Part shown: positions 40,513-48,925 of the stretch, one piece after another
How the letters are laid out: every line of letters begins with the position of its first letter
Position numbering within the stretch: position 1 is the first letter of the stretch
Assembly: GCA_041651575.1 (NCBI GenBank)
Contig: JBAZJB010000001.1
Span: 372,001 to 436,000, forward strand
Direction: 5' to 3'
DNA from: JAQUOT01 sp041651575
Lineage (GTDB): Archaea; Nanobdellota; Nanobdellia; SCGC-AAA011-G17; JAFCDX01
Length of the DNA stretch: 64,000 nt
Program-made: the position numbers and the translations under genes
Notes under the pieces: model-generated
Seen by the model: only the letters and a program-made list of their open reading frames with translations
Database searches by the model: none
What the model was told of the DNA's origin: nothing

Positions 40513-42306
40513 TTAACTTTCTTTTTTAACGAAATCAAGTTTTATATTTAATTCCTTTAATTGTTTTGGATCAACTTCAGAAGGTGCCCCAGTCATTAAT
40601 TCTTTTGCATCTTTATTCTTAGGGAAAGCTGTAACTTCTCTGATATTATTTTCTCCTCTTAGAATCATTACCATTCTCTCAATACCTGGAGCAAAACCGC
40701 AGTGAGGAGGAGCTCCAAACTTAAATGCAGAAATCATATGTCCAAACTTTTTATCAACAGCTTCTTTTGCATATCCTGCTATACTAAAAGCCTTGTACAT
40801 TATTTCAGGAATATTATTTCTTACTGCACCAGAAGATAGTTCAATCCCATTACATACAATATCATACTGATAAGCTAAAATATCCAAAGGATCTTTCTTT
40901 TCTAAAGCTTCTAAACCGCCTTGTGGCATTGAAAAAGGATTATGCATAAATTCTATTTTTCCAGGTTCATCACATTTATATCCATACATAGGAAAATCAA
41001 CTACCCATAACCAAGCCAATACCTTTTTGTTTATTACATCTAATCTCTTACCTAATTCTGTTCTTAATCTTCCAAGTACAGTACAAACTACATCTTCTTT
41101 ATCAGAAACAAAAAATATAATATCTCCATCTTTTGCATTAGCTTTTTTAATAATATCTTTAATCATTTTATCATCCAAGAATTTTGTTAAAGGAGATTTT
41201 ATTTCTTTGCCTTTTAAAATAATATTTGCAAGACCTTTTGCACCATTAGATTGAGCTTGCTCAGTCAATTCATCCAAATCTTTTCTTGAAAATTTGTTAG
41301 CCGCTCCAACTGCATTAATTATTCTTACTACTCCTTTTTCTTTGATTGTTTTTTTAAAAATATCAAACTTACAATCTTTTACAAGTTCGCTTATATCCAT
41401 TATTTCTAAACCAAATCTTATATCTGGTTTATCTGTTCCATATTTCAACATTGCTTCTTTGTAAGGAATTCTTGGAAAAGGTTTTTTTAATATTTTTTTA
41501 TCACAGAATTTTTCTGTAACTTCTATGAATAAAGGTTCCATTAATTTAAAAAATTCTTCTTGGTTTAAGAAACTTGTTTCTGTATCTAATTGATAAAATT
41601 CTCCAGGGCTTCTATCTGCTCTTGCATCTTCATCCCTCATACAAGGGGCTATTTGGAAATATTTGTCCATTCCAGCAACCATTAACAATTGTTTGTATTG
41701 TTGTGGTGCTTGAGGTAAAGCATAAAACTTTCCAGGATGTATTCTTGAAGGCACTAAAAAGTCTCTTGCTCCTTCTGGAGAAGAAACTGTTAATATTGGA
41801 GTTTCTATTTCTGTAAAACCTGCTTTGTACATCCAATCTCTAAGGAACTTAATTACTTGACCTCTAAAAACCAAATTATCTTGCAAATGTTTATTTCTTA
41901 AATCTAAGAATCTATATTTTAGTCTAAGATCTTCATTTATTTCTTCTCTGCTTCCAACTTCAAAAGGAGGTACTTCTGATTTGTTTAAAATTTCTAATTT
42001 ATTAACAAGAATTTCGACTTCTCCTGTTGTTAATTTTGGATTTTCCATACCCTTTGGTCTTTTTCTAACATGACCAGTAATTGCTACGCAAAATTCTCTT
42101 CTTAATTTATCGGCTGATTCAAATATTTTTTTATTATCTGGTTCAAAAACTATCTGAGTTAAACCAAATCTATCTCTTAAATCAATGAATATTATTCCAC
42201 CATGATCTCTTCTAGTATGTACCCAACCTGCTAATCTAACTTGTTTTTTAAGCTCTTTAGCAGTTAATTCCCCGCATGTATGTGTACGTAAATTGGTTTC
42301 TAGCAT
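40513..42306 (-). CDS. aspS: Aspartyl-tRNA synthetase, bacterial type with GAD domain
   Basis: 597 residues. N-terminal OB-fold anticodon domain (RLAGWVHTRRDHGGIIFIDLRDRFGLTQIVF, fragments), class II core with motif 2 CMRDEDARADRSPGEFYQLD and motif 3 GFAPGIERMVMILRG, and a bacterial GAD insertion (about 300-410, RIINAVGAANKFSRKDLDEL to LGRLRTELGKRL). Archaeal AspRS normally has about 430 residues and no GAD domain, so transfer from bacteria is likely. TATA-like CTTTATATA about 26 bp before the ATG indicates a leaderless transcript. First gene of the operon with gatC and gatA. Confidence 0.95.
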   Translation of the reverse strand: MLETNLRTHTCGELTAKELKKQVRLAGWVHTRRDHGGIIFIDLRDRFGLTQIVFEPDNKKIFESADKLRREFCVAITGHVRKRPKGMENPKLTTGEVEILVNKLEILNKSEVPPFEVGSREEINEDLRLKYRFLDLRNKHLQDNLVFRGQVIKFLRDWMYKAGFTEIETPILTVSSPEGARDFLVPSRIHPGKFYALPQAPQQYKQLLMVAGMDKYFQIAPCMRDEDARADRSPGEFYQLDTETSFLNQEEFFKLMEPLFIEVTEKFCDKKILKKPFPRIPYKEAMLKYGTDKPDIRFGLEIMDISELVKDCKFDIFKKTIKEKGVVRIINAVGAANKFSRKDLDELTEQAQSNGAKGLANIILKGKEIKSPLTKFLDDKMIKDIIKKANAKDGDIIFFVSDKEDVVCTVLGRLRTELGKRLDVINKKVLAWLWVVDFPMYGYKCDEPGKIEFMHNPFSMPQGGLEALEKKDPLDILAYQYDIVCNGIELSSGAVRNNIPEIMYKAFSIAGYAKEAVDKKFGHMISAFKFGAPPHCGFAPGIERMVMILRGENNIREVTAFPKNKDAKELMTGAPSEVDPKQLKELNIKLDFVKKES

Positions 42307-42352
42307 AGAATTAGGTTTTTTAAAGAATATATAAAGTTTTTGAAAGAAAAGG

Positions 42353-42397
42353 TATATAAATCTTAAAGACCCTAATTTATTATTAAAAGAGGTTAAA
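42353..42397 (+). promoter_or_regulatory. TATA box and Shine-Dalgarno of the signalling operon
   Basis: TATATAAA at 42353-42360, then AGAGGT at about 42387-42392 directly before ATG 42398. Divergent from aspS; both promoters lie in the same 91-bp gap. Confidence 0.55.
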
Positions 42398-42754
42398 ATG
42401 AGTCAAAAAACAATACTTATTGTAGATGACGAAGCAGACATAAGAAATACTTTAAAGACAATTCTTGAAAAAAATAAATATAAAGTTATTACTGCAGTCA
42501 ATGGAGACGATTGCCTAAAAAAATTAAAAACAGTAAAACCAGATTTAATTTTAATGGATATTATGATGCCAGGAACTCCTGTTCGTGAAATAATTCCAAA
42601 AATAAAGGATACCAAAATTGCATATCTATCGGTTGTAAGAACTTCTGAAGCAGAAAAAGAAGATTTAATGCAATCCAAAAATATAGTTGATTTTATACAA
42701 AAACCATTTAGTGTAGAAGATTTATTAAAAAGAATTAAAAAAATAGTAGGTTAA
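42398..42754 (+). CDS. CheY-like response regulator receiver
   Basis: 118 residues, a stand-alone receiver domain. Acidic pair VDDEAD (about 9-14), phosphoacceptor Asp in LILMDIMMPG (about 52), Thr/Ser switch region YLSVVRTSE and the Lys in FIQKPFS. No output domain, so it probably signals by protein contact. First gene of an operon with the KaiC-like protein (1 bp gap), histidine kinase and Cache-PAS sensor. Confidence 0.93.
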   Translation: MSQKTILIVDDEADIRNTLKTILEKNKYKVITAVNGDDCLKKLKTVKPDLILMDIMMPGTPVREIIPKIKDTKIAYLSVVRTSEAEKEDLMQSKNIVDFIQKPFSVEDLLKRIKKIVG

Positions 42755-42755
42755 A

Positions 42756-43289
42756 ATGATTGATATTAAAAAAGAGTTAGATCAAAATCAAGTGGTTTTA
42801 GCTGTGATGGACAGCACAAAATATCAAAAAGCTATAGAAATAGTTCCAAAAATTCTTTCAAGTGATGGAAGCACTTGTTATGTTACTACCAATAAGACCT
42901 TTGGTTCTTTAAGTGAATTATTTAAAAAGAAAAAGGTTAATATTAAAAATATAATTTTTATAGATTCCATATCAAAAACTTTTAGAAATGTTTCAGAACA
43001 AGAAGATAATGTATATTATGTAAGTTCTCCCGGGGCATTAACAGAATTATCTTTAACTATAAATAAATTTTTAAAACATGAATTTAATTATTTGATATTT
43101 GATTCCATTACAACTTTGATGAGTTATGAAAACCAAGCAGTGGTTCAAAAGTTTTTAATGAGTTTAGCAGAAAAAATTAAAGGTACCAATACAAAAGCCG
43201 TGTTTTTAATGTTAGATTTAAAAGAACATGAAGATTTGATTAAAAAAGGACAAATGATTTTTGATAAGGTAATTAGGTGTTGCGAATAA
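42756..43289 (+). CDS. KaiC/RecA-like protein without Walker A
   Basis: 177 residues. The pattern VLAVMDSTKYQKAIEIVPKIL, NIIFIDSISK, and FNYLIFDSITTLMSYENQAVVQKFLMSLAEKIKG (Walker B-like FDS, and the SITTL segment of KaiC-type ATPases) suggests a RecA-fold, but the GxxGxGKT loop is absent at the N-terminus (instead DSTKYQKAI). Probably a non-hydrolysing adaptor in the signalling operon; related in theme to the full KaiC protein at 47737. Confidence 0.7.
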   Translation: MIDIKKELDQNQVVLAVMDSTKYQKAIEIVPKILSSDGSTCYVTTNKTFGSLSELFKKKKVNIKNIIFIDSISKTFRNVSEQEDNVYYVSSPGALTELSLTINKFLKHEFNYLIFDSITTLMSYENQAVVQKFLMSLAEKIKGTNTKAVFLMLDLKEHEDLIKKGQMIFDKVIRCCE

Positions 43290-43301
43290 AAAAGAGGGAA
43301 A

Positions 43302-45104
43302 ATGGATTTTAGTATTAAAAAACTGTTATTTGGAAGTATAAATAAAAAGTTCTTCTTTAGTTTCTCTATTCTTATTTTGTTATTGGTTGTTATGGCTTCT
43401 TTATCTTATAATTTAAATAAAAAAATTGCAGATGAGACTAAACAATTAAGAGAAGTAGAAGCACCATTGGAAATTATGGCAGAAAAAGTAATTGGTTATG
43501 ATGCAATGTTGACCTCTAATGTAGAAGCGGCCTTATTACACTCTTTGAAAAACGATACTATTGGAATGAAAGAACATAAAACATGGTATGATGGGCAAGG
43601 AATATTATTAGACAACCTTCTTAAAATAGAAGCTCCTAAATTAATGAAGAAAAGCAAAAGAAGTGAAGAACAAAAACAATTAGTTTATGGATATTTAAAA
43701 CAACTTGATGAGATTAATCTTAAACTTGTTGATTTAGAAACCCGTGCTTTTACTGCCATGAAAAAAGGAGATAATGTTGAAGCTTCTTTTCTTATAGTTG
43801 GAGATGATTATCAAAATTATAAAGCAATACTAAGAGATTTGTATGATAAATGGAAAATTGAAGAAAAAATAATTTCAGAATCTTACAGACAAAAAGTTTT
43901 AAAAAATTCAAAACAAGTTATATATATAAATATAATTATATCTCTTGTATTAATCTTATTAAGTATTAGTCTAGCTTTTTTTACTTCAAGAACGATTTCA
44001 AAACCAATTAAACAATTATATCATGCAACACAAGAACTAGAAAAAAAGAATTTTAAAGTAAGAGTTGATATAAAAACCAATGACGAATTAGAAGAATTAG
44101 GAACATCTTTTAATAGGTCGGCAGAAGTCTTAGATAATCTAGATATTGAAAGAAAACAAATAGATTCAGCTAAAACCAAATTCTTGAGTATAACTTCACA
44201 TGAATTAAGAAGTCCTATGACCCCTATGAAAGCACAATTAGAAATGTTATTGAAAAATTATTATGGTAAATTAACAACTAAACAAAAACAAGCAATGGAT
44301 ATTATATTAAATAACACTAATAGATTAGACAGATTATTGGTTGATTTCTTAGAACTTTCAAGAATAGAAGCAGCAAGATTAAAATTTAATTTTGTTAGAA
44401 CCGATTTAGCAAACCCTCTTAAAAAAGTTGTAACTGAAATGAAAAATTTCATGCCCGAAAAAAATGTAAAAATAATTCTAAATATACAAAAATTACCCAC
44501 AATAGAAGTGGATCCAGATAGAACAATGCAAGTGTTAAGAAATTTATTAAATAATGCAATAAAATTTTCAAAAGAAAATTCAAGAGTAGTAATTGATGTA
44601 AAAAAACATAAAAATTTAATATTATTTTCTGTAAAAGATTTTGGAGTAGGTATTTCTTTAGAAGATCAAATGAGAATGTTTGAACCTTTTTTCCAAGCAG
44701 AAGGAACAATTTATAGAAAATATGCTGGAACAGGATTAGGATTAGCTTTATGTAAAGGTATTATTGAATCTCAGAATGGAAAAATCTGGGTTGAATCAGT
44801 ATTAGGAAAAGGTTCTACTTTTTACTTTACAATACCTTTAAAACCGGTAACAGAAATAAAACCTATTAAATTATTATTTACTTCAAAAGAGAATATAGAA
44901 AATAGGGTAGAAGATATTTTTAAAGAAATATTAGGTCCTTTAGGAAAGAACGAATTTGAAGGTTTAAGGCACGTTTTAACAAAAGATAATTTATTTAAAT
45001 ACATAAATTCATTGGTTAATCAAGGTATAATCTCAGGATTAAAAGGCAACCAGTTCAAAGAGAATATCCAAAATATATTTGGAGAAAAAAAGAGGATTAG
45101 ATGA
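43302..45104 (+). CDS. Sensor histidine kinase (HAMP, HisKA, HATPase)
   Basis: 600 residues. Transmembrane helix 1 (about 17-35), a helical outside domain of four-helix-bundle type (about 40-200), helix 2 (about 208-228), HAMP (about 230-282), HisKA with the phosphorylated His in SITSHELRSPMTP (about 300), HATPase with N box RNLLNNAIKFSKEN, G1 VKDFGVGIS, G2 AGTGLGLAL. A further C-terminal 85 residues (about 515-600) lie beyond the kinase core and have no known motif. Probable partner: the receiver at 42398. Overlaps the next gene by 4 bp. Confidence 0.93.
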   Translation: MDFSIKKLLFGSINKKFFFSFSILILLLVVMASLSYNLNKKIADETKQLREVEAPLEIMAEKVIGYDAMLTSNVEAALLHSLKNDTIGMKEHKTWYDGQGILLDNLLKIEAPKLMKKSKRSEEQKQLVYGYLKQLDEINLKLVDLETRAFTAMKKGDNVEASFLIVGDDYQNYKAILRDLYDKWKIEEKIISESYRQKVLKNSKQVIYINIIISLVLILLSISLAFFTSRTISKPIKQLYHATQELEKKNFKVRVDIKTNDELEELGTSFNRSAEVLDNLDIERKQIDSAKTKFLSITSHELRSPMTPMKAQLEMLLKNYYGKLTTKQKQAMDIILNNTNRLDRLLVDFLELSRIEAARLKFNFVRTDLANPLKKVVTEMKNFMPEKNVKIILNIQKLPTIEVDPDRTMQVLRNLLNNAIKFSKENSRVVIDVKKHKNLILFSVKDFGVGISLEDQMRMFEPFFQAEGTIYRKYAGTGLGLALCKGIIESQNGKIWVESVLGKGSTFYFTIPLKPVTEIKPIKLLFTSKENIENRVEDIFKEILGPLGKNEFEGLRHVLTKDNLFKYINSLVNQGIISGLKGNQFKENIQNIFGEKKRIR

Positions 45105-47584
45105 AACCAATAAAGATAAATCGTTTATTAATATTAACTTTTGTATTGTGTTTAATCTTATTTTCTGTGGCTGTTTATTTTGCTATAAATTTAAGTAAAA
45201 ATGATTTACAAGAGAAAGTTGGTGAAAATAGTATACTTAGTGCAAGAAATATTGTTAATTCTATAGATAGGTTAATTGATAGAAGAATTGAAAGATGGCA
45301 ATCTTATATTTATGAACCAGAGATAAGACCAACATTAGAAGGCACATTATATGAAGATTTAAAGAAATCTAATTCTCAATTTGAGTCTATGGGTAATATG
45401 AAAGAATATATTTCTAATGAAGACTCTAAATGGAAATCTGCTAGCGAACAAGAAATAACTCCTTTTATGTATGATTTAATTAATAATTCCATTTCAAATG
45501 ATTTAAGAAGAGTAACTTCATTTTATGAAGAAAAAAATAGTTATAATCTTTTTCCAGAAGTTTTTATAACTAATAAATACGGAGTTAATGTTGCACAAAC
45601 AGGAAAAACAAGCGATTACTATCAAGGAGATGAAGAATGGTGGCAAACTGCAAACAAAGAGGGTTTTTATATTAGTGATTTTGGTTATGATGAAAGCTCA
45701 AAAACTTATAGTATAGAATTTGCATTAAGAATAGAAGATTCAAAAAAGAATCCTTTAGGAGTTATTTTAGTGGTATATGATATTAAAGACTTAACAAATT
45801 TAATAGATAATATTCATTCAGAAAGCGAGTTAGAATACTCTTCAACAGACATAAAAATCATTAGCAAAGAACAGAAAGTAATTTATTCTAGTGATAAAGG
45901 AAGTTCAATTATTTATGAACCTATTTCTGAGAATATAAAAACAATTTTTAATTTAAATAAAAGTTATGGTTATTTTATTGCTGAAGAAAATAAAAATGAT
46001 ATACCAATTAAAACTTTATATTCTTATTATACTTCAGAAGGATATAAGGATTTTAAAGGCCTTGGAGAAATTTTAGTTATTAAATATGCAACCAAAGATG
46101 TTTTTAGAAGTTTAGAAATATTCCAAGGGGTGTTATTATTAACTTTTATAATTATGTTTAGTATTAGTTTTGTTTTATTTATTTATATTGCTAAATTTAT
46201 CTCCGTCCCACTTAAAGAATTAGATAATAGGATTAAAGAAATAACTAAAGGGAATTTGAATATTGATACAAATGTCAAAGTTAATGTATTTGAAATTCAA
46301 AGCTTGATAGAATCTTTAAATAGAATATTGGCAAGTTTAAAATTAGCTATTTTTAGAACAGGTACATCTAAAGAATCTTTTGGTTTAGGAGAAGCAATTA
46401 AAGCAAAAGAAGAAGCAGAAAAAAGATATAAAGAATTATTTGATGGCGCTATTGATGCAATTTTTATTGCAGATCCGGTAACAAGAAAATTAGTAGATTG
46501 TAATAGGGCTGCTGAAAAATTGGTAGACTATTCCAAAAAGGAGATTCTTTCTATGGAAGCAGATGAATTACATCCAAAAGATTTGGTAGAAGAAACCATG
46601 AGAGGATTTAAAAAACAAGTAAAAGGAACCATTAATATCCTCCTTTCAGAAGTTTTAACAAAAGATAAAAAAAGAATTCCAGTTTCTATAAATGCTTCAA
46701 CTGTTCAAATAGGAAATAAAATTTATCTTCAAGGAATGTTTAGAGATATTAGTCTACAAAAAGAAATTGAAAGAAAATATAAAATCTTATACGAAACTTC
46801 TAAAGATGCTCTTATGACTTTGGCCCCCCCAAAATGGAATTTTACTTCTGGAAATCCTACAACTGTAAAGATGTTTAAGGTTAAAGATGAAAAACAATTT
46901 ATTTCCTTACCCCCTTGGAAATTATCTCCAAAATATCAACCTGACGGGCAACTATCTGTTGTAAAAGCAAAAAATATGATTGAAAAGGCAATGAAAGAAG
47001 GAAGTAATTTCTTTGAATGGACTCATAAAAGGTACAATGGAGAAAATTTCCCTGCACTTGTTTTATTGAGTAGGGTTAAAGAAGATGGGCATAGTTATTT
47101 ACAAGCAACTGTAAGAGATATAACTACAACTAAAAAATTAGAAGGAAGAGAAACTATGGTTGGAAAAAGAGAAGAAACTGCTAAAGGTAGAGAAGAAGTT
47201 GTAGGTAAAAGAGAAAGTGTAGCAAAAGGAAGAGAAACTATGGTTGGAAAAAGAGAAAAAATAAAAAAAGGTATTGGAAGAGAGGGTATTGCTAAAGGTA
47301 GAGAAGAAGTTGTAGGTAAAAGAGAGAATGTAGCAACAGGAAGAGAAACTATGGTTGGAAAAAGAGAAGAAACTGCTAAGGGTAGAGAAGAAAAAGGGGT
47401 AATAACCGAAGCAAGAGTAACAAGAAGAGAAGGCATTGCTAAAGGTAGAGAGAATGTAGCAACAGGAAGAGAATCAAAGGTAACAAGAAGAGAAGGCATT
47501 GCTAAAGGTAGAGAGAATGTAGCAACAGGAAGAGAATCAAAGGTAACAAGAAGAGAAGGCATTGCTAAAGGTAGAGAAAAATAA
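45101..47584 (+). CDS. Cache-HAMP-PAS-PAS sensor with heptad-repeat tail
   Basis: 827 residues. Transmembrane helix 1 (about 8-30), a large extracellular Cache-type domain (about 31-340, with EVFITNKYGVNVAQTGKTSDYYQGDEEWW, fragments), helix 2 (about 343-366), HAMP (about 367-420), PAS 1 (about 445-560), PAS 2 (about 563-678, with SPKYQPDGQ and EWTHKRYNGENFPA). From residue 682 to the end a 7-residue repeat [G/K/R]-R-E-x4 runs about 20 times (GRETMVG, KREETAK, GREEVVG, RREGIAK). There is no kinase or methyl-accepting domain; output may go through the neighbouring kinase or the tail. Confidence 0.85.
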   Translation: MKPIKINRLLILTFVLCLILFSVAVYFAINLSKNDLQEKVGENSILSARNIVNSIDRLIDRRIERWQSYIYEPEIRPTLEGTLYEDLKKSNSQFESMGNMKEYISNEDSKWKSASEQEITPFMYDLINNSISNDLRRVTSFYEEKNSYNLFPEVFITNKYGVNVAQTGKTSDYYQGDEEWWQTANKEGFYISDFGYDESSKTYSIEFALRIEDSKKNPLGVILVVYDIKDLTNLIDNIHSESELEYSSTDIKIISKEQKVIYSSDKGSSIIYEPISENIKTIFNLNKSYGYFIAEENKNDIPIKTLYSYYTSEGYKDFKGLGEILVIKYATKDVFRSLEIFQGVLLLTFIIMFSISFVLFIYIAKFISVPLKELDNRIKEITKGNLNIDTNVKVNVFEIQSLIESLNRILASLKLAIFRTGTSKESFGLGEAIKAKEEAEKRYKELFDGAIDAIFIADPVTRKLVDCNRAAEKLVDYSKKEILSMEADELHPKDLVEETMRGFKKQVKGTINILLSEVLTKDKKRIPVSINASTVQIGNKIYLQGMFRDISLQKEIERKYKILYETSKDALMTLAPPKWNFTSGNPTTVKMFKVKDEKQFISLPPWKLSPKYQPDGQLSVVKAKNMIEKAMKEGSNFFEWTHKRYNGENFPALVLLSRVKEDGHSYLQATVRDITTTKKLEGRETMVGKREETAKGREEVVGKRESVAKGRETMVGKREKIKKGIGREGIAKGREEVVGKRENVATGRETMVGKREETAKGREEKGVITEARVTRREGIAKGRENVATGRESKVTRREGIAKGRENVATGRESKVTRREGIAKGREK
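47144..47584 (+). repeat. 21-bp unit repeats, including 63-bp tandem copies
   Basis: The 3' end of the sensor gene consists of degenerate 21-bp units coding the seven-residue repeat. The last part is a near-perfect 63-bp tandem repeat (47417-47479, 47480-47542, partial 47543-47584), each starting GTAACAAGAAGAGAAGGCAT. The identity of the copies suggests recent duplication and possible length change by slippage. Confidence 0.85.
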
Positions 47585-47678
47585 TTCTAATATAAAAAAC
47601 TAGTTTAAAACCGCGAATTAATCATTTTAAAGTATATGATAAACGTCTATCAATAACAAATATAATATATGTAGATTA

Positions 47679-47732
47679 TACACAATATTTATAAATACCT
47701 AAGATATACAACTAATAACGAAAGAAGGTGGT
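47679..47732 (+). promoter_or_regulatory. Promoter and Shine-Dalgarno of the KaiC operon
   Basis: AATATTTATAAATA (about 47683-47696) is a TATA-like element; GAAGGTGGT (about 47724-47732) is a strong Shine-Dalgarno 4 bp before the TTG start at 47737. The strong site supports the unusual start codon. Confidence 0.55.
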
Positions 47733-47736
47733 TTAA

Positions 47737-48924
47737 TTGAAAGAAAAGGATAAACATCAAATTACAATAGAAGATATTCTTAAAAGCCATAAACAAGGGC
47801 TTACTATTTCTGAAATTATGAAAAAATTAAACTTAGCAAGACATACTGTTCTAGCCAGATTAAATATGTTAGAAGGCCAAAATAAAGTTAACTTAAGAAA
47901 AATAAATATGGCTAAATTATATTACTGGAAAGATGAAGAAGAAAAATTAGAAAATGAAAATCATCCAAAAATGGTAAATCTAAAAGAAAGTCACTTAAAA
48001 ATAAATAATAATATAAAAATAAAAAAGTTTCCAATAGTAAATATCAAACAAATAAAAGAAGAAATTAATGAAGAACTAAGAACAGGTAAACTAAAAAAAG
48101 AGGAAGCCCAAGTTAAAGAACAAAGAAAACCTATCATAAAAGTAATAGAAAATTACAAAGATAAAACAAAAAAGACTCCTGCAAATTTTATAAAAACTGG
48201 AATTGAAGGTTTAGATGAATTATTTGAAGATGGAATTCCAAAAGGATCTTCTGTTTTAATTGCCGGAGGAGCAGGATCAGGTAAAACAATATTTTGCTTG
48301 CAAACTTTAGCCTATCATGCAAAACAAAGTAAAAAATGTTTATACATGAGTTTTGAAGAATCTGAAGAAAGGTTAATGGAACATATGGAAGGATTTGGCT
48401 GGAATCCAAAAGAATTAATTAAAAAAGGAAATCTTATGATAAAAAGGTTTAATCCTTTTGATATTACTAGAAGTGTAGATGCTTTACTAATGAAAGCAAA
48501 AGGAGAATTGTTAATAGATGTAGAACCAGTAATACTACCAAAGAATTTCAAACCAGATTTTATTGTCGTTGATTCATTAACAGCAATAGCTTCAGCTTTT
48601 GTTGGAAAAGAAGATAGTTATAGAATTTATGTGGAACAATTATTTAGATTTTTAGAAGGTTTAGAAACTACAAGCTTTTTAATTGCAGAAACAAAACAAA
48701 TTCCAGAGATATTTTCAACTTCCGGAGTAGAAGAATTTCTTGCAGATGGAGTAATAGTATTTTATAATATAAAACACGGAGATGTAAGAGAAAGTGCAAT
48801 AGAAGTTTTAAAAATGCGTGGTGAAAAACACCAAAAAAAGATTGTTGCAATGCAGATATCTCCAGATAATGGAATTGTTGTTTATCCAGAACAAGAAGTA
48901 TTTGGTGGAATTGAAGAAAAATAA
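47737..48924 (+). CDS. KaiC-like RecA ATPase with N-terminal winged helix
   Basis: 395 residues, TTG start. N-terminal HTH (about 5-65: TIEDILKSHKQGLTISEIMKKL, HTVLARLNML) typical of transcription regulators, a charged linker (about 70-145), then a single KaiC domain (about 148-390) with Walker A IAGGAGSGKTIF, DFIVVDSLTAI (Walker B) and the C-terminal RESAIEVLKMRGEKHQKKIVAM. Likely senses ATP state and binds DNA or a protein partner. One base separates it from the membrane protein gene. Confidence 0.9.
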   Translation: MKEKDKHQITIEDILKSHKQGLTISEIMKKLNLARHTVLARLNMLEGQNKVNLRKINMAKLYYWKDEEEKLENENHPKMVNLKESHLKINNNIKIKKFPIVNIKQIKEEINEELRTGKLKKEEAQVKEQRKPIIKVIENYKDKTKKTPANFIKTGIEGLDELFEDGIPKGSSVLIAGGAGSGKTIFCLQTLAYHAKQSKKCLYMSFEESEERLMEHMEGFGWNPKELIKKGNLMIKRFNPFDITRSVDALLMKAKGELLIDVEPVILPKNFKPDFIVVDSLTAIASAFVGKEDSYRIYVEQLFRFLEGLETTSFLIAETKQIPEIFSTSGVEEFLADGVIVFYNIKHGDVRESAIEVLKMRGEKHQKKIVAMQISPDNGIVVYPEQEVFGGIEEK

Positions 48925-48925
48925 A

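Noticed and set aside
47095..47562. 155-codon open frame antisense to the sensor tail, Ser/Leu/Pro-rich repeats
   Set aside because: It is the reverse reading of the 21-bp coding repeats; low-complexity shadow.
47144..47584. Possible CRISPR-like repeat array
   Set aside because: Units are contiguous, in frame, without unique spacers, and code for the sensor tail.
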